Assembly: GCA_965242735.1 (NCBI GenBank)
Contig: OZ251497.1
Span: 868,001-932,000, forward strand
Direction: 5' to 3'
Length of the DNA stretch: 64,000 bases
Origin: G958295645 sp965242735
GTDB taxonomy: Bacteria > Gemmatimonadota > Gemmatimonadetes > Longimicrobiales > Gaopeijiaceae
The notes under the pieces were generated by a model that did no database searches, was not told the origin of the DNA, and saw only the letters and a program-made list of their open reading frames with translations. Positions 57,858 to 64,000 of the stretch are shown here, one piece after another (position 1 is the first letter of the stretch; the number at the start of each line of letters is the position of its first letter). A program made the position numbers and the translations under genes.

Positions 57858-59489
57858 ATGGCAGTCGTGTCGAGTCCCGTAGGCCGCCCGTCCCTTTTCG
57901 GGGCCGCGCGAGCCGCCGCCGCGGCGAGCTTGCGCGCGCCGGCCTTGGCCTTGCCGCTGCTCGTGGCCGGCCTGCTTGCCGCTCCGTCGCTGAAAGTGCT
58001 TCCGCTTGCTGCCCGAGCGCAGGAAGTCGGCGCGCCCGTCGCCGAACTGGAGCGCTGGGAGAGCCGCCACGCGATCGAGGTCGCCGGCGAGACCGTCGAA
58101 TACGACGCCGTGGTGGCCGGGATCGCTCTGACGGACGACCAAGGCGCGGCGGCCGCCGAGCTCTACTACACGGCGTACTTCCGCACGAACGGTGCCTCTT
58201 CGGCCGACCGGCCCCTCGTCTTCGCCTACAACGGCGGGCCCGGATCGGCGTCCTTCTGGCTCCACATGGGCATCATGGGGCCGCGCCGCGTCGTCACTCC
58301 GGAGGTCGGCCCCCAAGGCGCGCCGCCCTATCCGCTGGAAGACAACGCCTACACGATCCTGGACTTGGCCGACATCGTCATGGTCGATCCCGTCGGGACG
58401 GGCTTCAGCCGCACGCTGGGCGACACGCCGGGCGCCGACTACTGGGGCATCGACGAGGACGCGCGGTCGCTGGCGCAGTTCGTCCGGCGCTTTCTGTCGG
58501 AGCACGATCGCTGGAACTCGCCGCGCTACCTGCTCGGCGAGAGCTATGGGACCACGCGGTCCGCCGTCCTGGCCCGGCATCTGCAACGGGCCAACGTCGA
58601 TCTGAACGGGATCGTCCTGGTCTCGTCCGTCCTGCAGTTCAACACGATCCAATTCGCGCCCGGAGACGACCTGCCCTACATCGTGAACCTGCCCGCCTAC
58701 GCGGTCGCCGCCAACTACCTCGGCGCGCTCCCCGGCGGCAAGCGGGACGACCTGGAAGCGTTCATGGCCGAAGTCGAGACCTGGGCGCTCACCGACTACG
58801 CGACGGCCTTGCTCGCCGCCGGCGGCTTGGACCCGGCGACTCGCGAGCGCGTGGCCGCCCGGATGCGCGACTACACCGGCCTGAGCCTGGACTTCATCGA
58901 GAAGTCCGATCTGCGCGTGACGGCGCCCGCGTTCGAAGCCGAGCTGCTGCGCGACCAGGGAAAGGTCGTCGGCAGGCTCGACGCCCGGTTCACGGGACCG
59001 GCCGGCGACGTGTTGCAGACCCGCCCCTCGCACGATCCCCAGTCCACCGCGATCAGCTCGGCCTACACGTCCGCCTTCAACAGCTACGTGCGCGCCGAGC
59101 TGGGCTACGACGGCGACCGGGAATACGTGCCCAGCGGAGGCGTGCGCGACTGGAACTGGGGCCGGCAGGGCGGCGGCGGCGCGTTCGTGCGCGGGGGCGG
59201 CACCCCCAACGTGGCCCCCGACTTGGCCGAGGCGATGAAGCGGAACCCGCAGCTCGAAGTCCTCTTGATCAACGGCATCTACGACTTGGCGACCCCCTAC
59301 TTCGCGGCGGTCTGGACGATGGACCGGATGAGCCTGCCGCCGGACTTGCGCGACAACATCGAGCGCGCCGACTTCGCCGCCGGGCACATGATGTACGTGG
59401 AGGAGTCGCTGCTGCCGCAGTGGAAGGAAGTCCTGGACGCGTTCATCCTGCGCACGTCGGGCGGGGGCGCGCCGCCGGCGACGGACTGA
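57858..59489 (+). CDS. Secreted serine carboxypeptidase, family S10
   Basis: A 543-residue exported peptidase: Ala-rich signal (LALPLLVAGLLAAPSLKVLPLAARAQ), oxyanion region FAYNGGPGSAS (123-132), VMVDPVGTGFSR, nucleophile S229 in LLGESYGTT, the catalytic Asp in LINGIYDLATPY and the His in AAGHMMYV. It releases C-terminal residues from peptides outside the cytoplasm. The three catalytic positions are intact. Length fits bacterial S10 members. The aldo/keto reductase gene follows 13 bases later. Confidence 0.93.
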   Translation: MAVVSSPVGRPSLFGAARAAAAASLRAPALALPLLVAGLLAAPSLKVLPLAARAQEVGAPVAELERWESRHAIEVAGETVEYDAVVAGIALTDDQGAAAAELYYTAYFRTNGASSADRPLVFAYNGGPGSASFWLHMGIMGPRRVVTPEVGPQGAPPYPLEDNAYTILDLADIVMVDPVGTGFSRTLGDTPGADYWGIDEDARSLAQFVRRFLSEHDRWNSPRYLLGESYGTTRSAVLARHLQRANVDLNGIVLVSSVLQFNTIQFAPGDDLPYIVNLPAYAVAANYLGALPGGKRDDLEAFMAEVETWALTDYATALLAAGGLDPATRERVAARMRDYTGLSLDFIEKSDLRVTAPAFEAELLRDQGKVVGRLDARFTGPAGDVLQTRPSHDPQSTAISSAYTSAFNSYVRAELGYDGDREYVPSGGVRDWNWGRQGGGGAFVRGGGTPNVAPDLAEAMKRNPQLEVLLINGIYDLATPYFAAVWTMDRMSLPPDLRDNIERADFAAGHMMYVEESLLPQWKEVLDAFILRTSGGGAPPATD

Positions 59490-59502
59490 GCGGGGCTCGG
59501 AA

Positions 59503-60519
59503 ATGGAATACGCGCGCCTGGGCGGGAGCGGCTTGCTGGTCTCGCGGATCGCCTTGGGCTGCATGAGCTTCGGCAGCAAGCGATGGCGGCCCTGGGTGCT
59601 CGAGGAGGACGAGGCGATGCCGTTCTTCCGCCGCGCGGTCGAGCTGGGCGTCAACTTCTTCGACACGGCGGACGTGTACTCGGCGGGCGCCAGCGAAGAA
59701 ATCACCGGCAAGGCCGTGCGCGAATTCGCCGTGCGCGAAGAGGCCGTGGTGGCCACCAAGGTGCGCCTCAAGATGGGCGACGGGCCGAACCGCGCGGGAC
59801 TGTCGCGCAAGCACGTGATCCAGTCGTGCGAAGCCAGCTTGCGGCGGCTGGGCCTGGAGCGGATCGACCTCTACCAGATCCACCGGGCCGATCCCGACAC
59901 GCCCGTCGAGGAAACGCTGGCCGCGCTCGACCAGCTCGTGCGCGACGGCAAGGTGCTGTACCTCGGCGCCAGCTCGATGTTCGCGTGGGAGCTGATGAAG
60001 GCCCTTTCGGCCTCGGAGCGGGCCGGCTGGGCCAAGTTCGTGTCGATGCAGAACCACTACAACTTGGTCTACCGCGAGGAGGAGCGGGAAATGCTGCCGC
60101 TCTGCGCGGACCAGGGGATCGGCGTGATTCCGTGGTCGCCGCTGGCGCGCGGACTGCTGGGAGGCAAGCGGGTGCGGGGCGATCACGGGACATCGGCCCG
60201 GGACGAGTCGGACGCGCCGCTGGCGAACGAACTGTACGACCAGGATTCGGACTGGGACGTGGTCGCCGCGACGGTGCGCGTGGCCGGCCGCCTGGGCGTT
60301 GCCCCGGCGCAGGTGGCCCTGGCTTGGCTGCTCGGCCGGCCCGCGGTCGCGGCGCCCATCGTGGGATTCACCCGCCTGGACCAACTGGACGAAGCGGCCG
60401 CCGCCGTGGACGTCGAGCTCTCGGCGGACGACTGCGCCGAGCTGGAAGCGCCGTACCGGCCTCATCCCGTGCGCGGATGGCTTGGCGGGCCGTTGCGCTT
60501 GCCGGGAATCAGCTCGTGA
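59503..60519 (+). CDS. Aldo/keto reductase
   Basis: A 338-residue NADPH-dependent oxidoreductase with the complete tetrad: D54 and Y59 in NFFDTADVYSAGASEE, K86 in VVATKVRLKM and H127 in LYQIHRADP. QNHYNLVYREEEREMLPLC and GVIPWSPLARGLLGG are typical of the YajO/potassium-channel-beta-like group. Substrate not predictable. Coupled upstream to S10 by 13 bases and downstream to the dehydratase by a GTGA overlap. Confidence 0.92.
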   Translation: MEYARLGGSGLLVSRIALGCMSFGSKRWRPWVLEEDEAMPFFRRAVELGVNFFDTADVYSAGASEEITGKAVREFAVREEAVVATKVRLKMGDGPNRAGLSRKHVIQSCEASLRRLGLERIDLYQIHRADPDTPVEETLAALDQLVRDGKVLYLGASSMFAWELMKALSASERAGWAKFVSMQNHYNLVYREEEREMLPLCADQGIGVIPWSPLARGLLGGKRVRGDHGTSARDESDAPLANELYDQDSDWDVVAATVRVAGRLGVAPAQVALAWLLGRPAVAAPIVGFTRLDQLDEAAAAVDVELSADDCAELEAPYRPHPVRGWLGGPLRLPGISS

Positions 60520-61517
60520 CGGCCGACGAGGAAGCCTCGCAGACGCCTTCGCGCGAACTCGCGCTGGGGCGGGCGGACTTCGAGGCCGCGTACCGAAACG
60601 TGGGGCCGCACGTCTACCGGACGCCTCTGCTGACCTGCCGCTCCCTGAACGAGGCCTCGGGCCTGGACGTGCGGCTGAAGGCCGAGCTCTTTCAGCGCGG
60701 CGGCTCCTACAAGGTGCGCGGCCCGATGCACAAGATTGCGCGCATGTCGCCCGAAGCCCGGGCGAGGGGCATCGTGTGCTCGTCGGCGGGCAATCACGCG
60801 CAGGGCGTCGCGCTCGCGGCCCGCCGCTACGGAGTGCGGGCGGTGGTGGTGATGGCGGAGAACGCGACGCCGTCCAAGATCGCCGCCACGGAAGGCTACG
60901 GCGCGACGGTCGTGCTGCACGGCGGCATCTGGGACGAAGCCAACGAGCGGGCGCTGGAGATGGCGGCCTCGGACGGCCTGACCTACGTCCACCCGTTCGA
61001 CGATCCGGAGCTGATCGCGGGGCAGGGGACGCTCGGCCTGGAGATCATGGAGGACTTCCCCGAGGCGGAGCTGCTGGTGGCGCCGATCGGGGGCGGGGGG
61101 CTGCTGTCGGGCGTCGCCATGGCCGCCAAGGCCGTGAAGCCGGACGTGCGTGTCGTCGGCGTGGAGTCCTCGGGCGCGCCCGCGATGCAACGGAGCGTGG
61201 AGGCGGGACGGCTCGTGACGCTGGACCGGGTGGACTGCGCGATCGACGGCTTGCGCGTGAAGCGGGTGGGGGAATGGACGCATTCCGTCGTGACGCGCTT
61301 CGTCGACGAGATCGCGACCCTGCCGGACGACCGCATCTTCGATGCCGTGCTCTGGCTGATGGCGCGCGCCAAGCTCGTGGCGGAAGGGGCCGCGGCGGCG
61401 CCGGTGGGCGCGTTGCTGGAAGGCCGGATCGAGGCGCCGCCGGGCACCAAGACGGTCTGCGTCCTCAGCGGCGGCAACCTGGACGTGGAGCAGTTGCGCG
61501 GCCTGTCGTGGAATTGA
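60516..61517 (+). CDS. Threonine ammonia-lyase (threonine/serine dehydratase)
   Basis: A 333-residue fold-type II PLP enzyme: Schiff-base K66 in GGSYKVRGP, CSSAGNHAQG, phosphate loop GGGGLLSG and a C-terminal CVLSGGN. It deaminates threonine to 2-oxobutanoate. The regulatory ACT domain of biosynthetic IlvA is absent, so this is the short catabolic (TdcB-like) or serine racemase-like form. GTG at 60516 overlaps the reductase stop. thiI starts within its last codons. Confidence 0.9.
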   Translation: MTADEEASQTPSRELALGRADFEAAYRNVGPHVYRTPLLTCRSLNEASGLDVRLKAELFQRGGSYKVRGPMHKIARMSPEARARGIVCSSAGNHAQGVALAARRYGVRAVVVMAENATPSKIAATEGYGATVVLHGGIWDEANERALEMAASDGLTYVHPFDDPELIAGQGTLGLEIMEDFPEAELLVAPIGGGGLLSGVAMAAKAVKPDVRVVGVESSGAPAMQRSVEAGRLVTLDRVDCAIDGLRVKRVGEWTHSVVTRFVDEIATLPDDRIFDAVLWLMARAKLVAEGAAAAPVGALLEGRIEAPPGTKTVCVLSGGNLDVEQLRGLSWN

Positions 61518-62986
61518 AGTCGGAGTCGGCGCGCTACCTGGTCCGGCTGGCGTCCGAAGTGACGCGCAAGTCCAACCGCACGCGCCGGCGCTTCCAGCGC
61601 CTCCTGGTGGCGAACTTGACGGACGCGCTCAAGACGGCCGGAGCCCCCGCGCGCGTGCAGGATCACTGGAGCCGCATTCGCGTGGAGGCTCCGCCGGACG
61701 CCATGGAGGCCGCCGCCCGCGTGTTCGGCGTCGGATCGTTTTCGCGCGTGGACGCGACCTCGCCCGCGGACCTGGACGCGGTCGTGCGCACCGGACGCGA
61801 GACGTACAAGGACGCCGTCGCCGGACGCCGGTACGCGGTGGCGGCCCGCCGCGCCGGACGCCACGCCTTCTCGTCGCAGGACGTGCGCGAGCGGCTGGGC
61901 GCCGCGCTCAACCCCGATGCGACGGTCGATCTGGACAATCCCGACGTGGTGGTGTCCGTCGAGGTCCGCCCCGACGAGGCCCTCTTCTTCGCGGATCGCA
62001 CCGAGGGCCCGGGCGGCCTGCCGCTGGGCGTGCAGGGCAAGGCCGTCTGCCTGCTGTCGGGCGGCTTCGATTCGGCGGCCGCCGCGTGGCTGATGCTCAA
62101 GCGCGGCGTCGCGTTGGACTACGTGTTCTGCAATCTCGCCGGACCGGCGTTCGAGCGATCCGTGATCCGCGTCGCCAAGGTGCTGGCGGATCGCTGGAGC
62201 TACGGTGCCCGCCCCAAGATCCACGTGCTGCCGTTCGGCGAGGCGGTCGACGCGCTCCGGGCGGGAGCGGCGCCCCGCTACTGGCAGGTCGTGCTCAAGC
62301 GCATGATGTACCGCGCCGCCGCGCAGGTGGCCGACGAAACGGGGGCGGGCGCCATCGTGACGGGCGAGTCCTTGGGCCAAGTCTCGTCGCAGACGCTGGC
62401 CAACCTGCGAGCGATCGACCAAGCGGCCGCGTTGCCCGTGCTGCGTCCCCTGATCGGCTACGACAAGCAGGAGATCATCGCGCTGGCGACCCGCATCGGC
62501 ACGGCCGCCCTGTCGGCCCGAATCAAGGAATACTGCGCGCTCCTGGAGGGCAAGCCGGTCACCGCCGCCAAGGCCGTCGCCGTGGACCGCGAGGAGAGCG
62601 GCGTGCGGCAGGCGCCCGTCGCCGACGCCGTCGCCGCCCGCGCCGTCATGGACCTGCGGTCGCTCCGCCCTGCCGACCTGGGCCGCGACTACGTGGTGGT
62701 GAGCGACCCGCCTTCCGACGCCGTGTGGATCGATTGTCGCCTGCCGCATCAGGACGACGGCTGGCGCCGCCCGGGATCGCGCCGCGCCGCCCCGTCCGAA
62801 TTCGCGGCCTTGGCCGCCGATCTGGACAAGGAGCGCGCCTACGTCCTCTTCTGCGACCAGGGCGTTCACTCCACCATGCTGGCCAACGCCCTGCAGATCG
62901 CCGGCTACGACGCCTACGCGTTGGAGGGCGGCACCCGGGCCGCGCGCCGATCGGCGTCCGCCAAAGACGCGTCACCCAAGGAATAG
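61508..62986 (+). CDS. thiI: tRNA 4-thiouridine synthase ThiI with rhodanese domain
   Basis: A 492-residue sulfurtransferase: N-terminal ferredoxin-like and THUMP domains (about 1-165, RVFGVGSFSRVDA), PP-loop ATPase SGGFDS (184-189), TGESLGQVSSQT, and a C-terminal rhodanese domain whose persulfide cysteine is C449 in YVLFCDQGVHST. It thiolates U8 of tRNA and supplies sulfur for the thiamine thiazole in species with the long form. GTG at 61508 is used; a TTG at 61514, overlapping the dehydratase stop as TTGA, is equally credible. A hairpin follows. Confidence 0.93.
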   Translation: MELKSESARYLVRLASEVTRKSNRTRRRFQRLLVANLTDALKTAGAPARVQDHWSRIRVEAPPDAMEAAARVFGVGSFSRVDATSPADLDAVVRTGRETYKDAVAGRRYAVAARRAGRHAFSSQDVRERLGAALNPDATVDLDNPDVVVSVEVRPDEALFFADRTEGPGGLPLGVQGKAVCLLSGGFDSAAAAWLMLKRGVALDYVFCNLAGPAFERSVIRVAKVLADRWSYGARPKIHVLPFGEAVDALRAGAAPRYWQVVLKRMMYRAAAQVADETGAGAIVTGESLGQVSSQTLANLRAIDQAAALPVLRPLIGYDKQEIIALATRIGTAALSARIKEYCALLEGKPVTAAKAVAVDREESGVRQAPVADAVAARAVMDLRSLRPADLGRDYVVVSDPPSDAVWIDCRLPHQDDGWRRPGSRRAAPSEFAALAADLDKERAYVLFCDQGVHSTMLANALQIAGYDAYALEGGTRAARRSASAKDASPKE

Positions 62987-62996
62987 CGCGACCCCC

Positions 62997-63014
62997 GCCT
63001 TGGCCAGCCAAGGC
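62997..63014 (+). terminator. Hairpin after thiI
   Basis: Perfect palindrome GCCTTGGC-CA-GCCAAGGC, 10 bases after the thiI stop. No U-run follows. Likely end of the S10-to-thiI transcript. Confidence 0.5.
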
Positions 63015-63206
63015 CGCTTCGTTCCGCATCGACGTGTTGCAGGCCGGACGCGCGATCAGTTGGGGGCGGCGATCCGATGCGAATGGCCTCCTGCGGTCGT
63101 GCCGACCCAAGAATCGTCGGCCCCTGGCGCGACCCTGCTTTGGGCGGCCAGGGCCGTTCCGCCTCGCGTCGCGCTGCGGGGCCGACGCGATCAGTTCGCG
63201 GCGTCG
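62997..63206. repeat. Degenerate direct repeat of the Rpn-family gene 3' end
   Basis: About 75 bases around the stop codon of the leftward gene (63137-63206) resemble 62997-63075. Both contain GATCAGTT followed by a G/C run, the segment GTTCCGC and a CCA(A/G)GGC-type block. Judged by eye, about three quarters identical with small gaps. It suggests an old tandem duplication of the gene's end. Confidence 0.5.
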
Positions 63207-64000
63207 CCGCGCAGCACGCGGGCCAGCAGCTCGTCGCCGGTGTCGGAATCCACAATCGCGTCTGCGATCTGCTCTGCGGCTTCCGGCCCGGCCGACGCCA
63301 GCGCCCGGCGCAACTCGTCCGCGGTCTCCGTCCCGAATTTCCGGGCGGCGAAGCGCACAGCAAGCTGCTCGCGGCCCCGGGTCTCGCCCTGAACCACTCC
63401 TTGTGCGAGCCCCTCCTCGCGGCCTTCTTGGCGACCTTCGTGGCGGGCCTGTTCGAACTCTTCGGCGATTTGCCAGGTCATGTGCGCTCCTCTCTTGGGA
63501 TGCTTGACTTGTTGGACGACGTCGCGGACGACGTCCAGTCGCGCGCCGGCGGCAAGCAGGGCCTCTTCCACCACTACGGCAAAGCCCTCCCGCACGCTGG
63601 CGTGCTCGGGGCCGCTGCAGCGTTCCGCCAACGCGTCGACCAGCGCTGGCAGGGTGCGCCAGTCGCGCAGGAGTTCGACCAGCCATCGCAGGACGGAGCC
63701 GCCGGAGGGCAAGTCTCGCTCATCCGCCGCGCGCGCGTCAAGGACGCCGTATTGGTGGCGCGTCTGGAGCTGGGCGAGCGTGCGCGATCCGGGCGGCGCC
63801 AGCTGATCCGTCGCGGTGGGAGCGTCCCACGGCTTGCTGCCGACGTAGAGGACGGCCGACAGCACCACCGGCACGGTGCCGTCGGCGCGGTTCTCGTTGT
63901 TGCTGAGGAACTTGTAGAGGTGACCCACGTACTCGAAGCTCCGCAACAGCATGTTGGGATCGACGGCGGATTGGAACTCGACGTGGAAGACGACCGAATG
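63191..64000 (-). CDS. Rpn/Transposase_31-family nuclease-like protein, 5' end outside window
   Basis: The visible 269 residues begin inside HVEFQSAVDPNMLLRSFEYVG, the PD-(D/E)xK-type motif typical of Rpn (recombination-promoting nuclease, PF04754-like) proteins. A helical region and a Glu/Gln/Arg-rich repeat of the type EGRQEGREEGLAQGVVQGE follow, also usual in this family, and the end is Ala-rich. E. coli Rpn proteins are DNA endonucleases that stimulate RecA-independent recombination. The gene continues beyond the right edge. Its 3' end appears duplicated downstream. Confidence 0.82.
   Translation of the reverse strand, partial: HSVVFHVEFQSAVDPNMLLRSFEYVGHLYKFLSNNENRADGTVPVVLSAVLYVGSKPWDAPTATDQLAPPGSRTLAQLQTRHQYGVLDARAADERDLPSGGSVLRWLVELLRDWRTLPALVDALAERCSGPEHASVREGFAVVVEEALLAAGARLDVVRDVVQQVKHPKRGAHMTWQIAEEFEQARHEGRQEGREEGLAQGVVQGETRGREQLAVRFAARKFGTETADELRRALASAGPEAAEQIADAIVDSDTGDELLARVLRGDAAN

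Noticed and set aside
57587..57859. 90-codon minus-strand frame between the Cys-rich protein and S10 genes
   Set aside because: It covers the strong S10 promoter, lacks a ribosome site and resembles no protein.

Overview
The window is high-GC bacterial chromosome from a diderm. Outer-membrane features include TonB-dependent receptors, an ExbB/ExbD/ExbD/TonB cluster, secreted lipoproteins and beta-propellers. The mix of Tat- or Sec-exported amidohydrolases, S10 and M19 peptidases, CdaA, a eukaryote-like IleRS and frequent TTG/GTG starts resembles Gemmatimonadota. That placement is inference from gene repertoire, not from a marker phylogeny.

Positions 1-11085 are one leftward run: STAS protein, GPP34-family protein, modA-modB-modC, mutS (with its own promoter), a TonB C-terminal-domain protein, a cysteine synthase/CBS-domain enzyme, ddl, a rhomboid protease and a partial TylF-like methyltransferase. 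Most junctions overlap by 4 bp or lie within a few tens of bases. mutS carries a one-base deletion inside its P-loop.

Positions 11249-16599 read rightward: GNAT protein, an outer-membrane barrel, a BNR/sialidase-like propeller, a CysO-like ubiquitin-fold sulfur carrier and a Tat-exported amidase. A convergent hairpin separates them from a leftward MBL hydrolase and a D-aminoacylase-type lipoprotein. Positions 19305-23855 carry a DUF1326-DUF2182 pair and a lactate-utilisation locus in which LutA and LutB are one polypeptide, followed by LutC. Then come a DinB-like protein, an orphan TRAP-type binding protein, and leftward a small unknown protein, an EEP-fold lipoprotein and the c-di-AMP synthase CdaA.

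Positions 29181-37176 hold the ExbB-ExbD-ExbD-TonB cluster and a coupled housekeeping block (YggS, purine nucleoside phosphorylase, IleRS, RluD). Next are a tiny membrane protein and an NCS2 permease fused to a degenerate histidine-kinase-like ATPase domain. Two leftward amidohydrolase genes (three modules, one with an intact metal motif) follow.

Positions 44160-57492 are the accessory part. A lower-GC patch holds a small secreted Cys-containing protein plus a 6-bladed beta-propeller lipoprotein. After it come tRNA-Val(UAC), two tandem paralogous TonB-dependent receptors, a membrane-anchored M15/LAS-like protein and an M19 dipeptidase. A second Cys-rich-protein/propeller pair follows. Its propeller is interrupted near the 3' end by a complete ISL3-family element with terminal inverted repeats and a target duplication; removing the element restores a 362-codon frame.

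Positions 57858-64000 carry a secreted S10 carboxypeptidase, an aldo/keto reductase, threonine dehydratase and ThiI (coupled), then a leftward Rpn/Transposase_31-family gene that leaves the window on the right.
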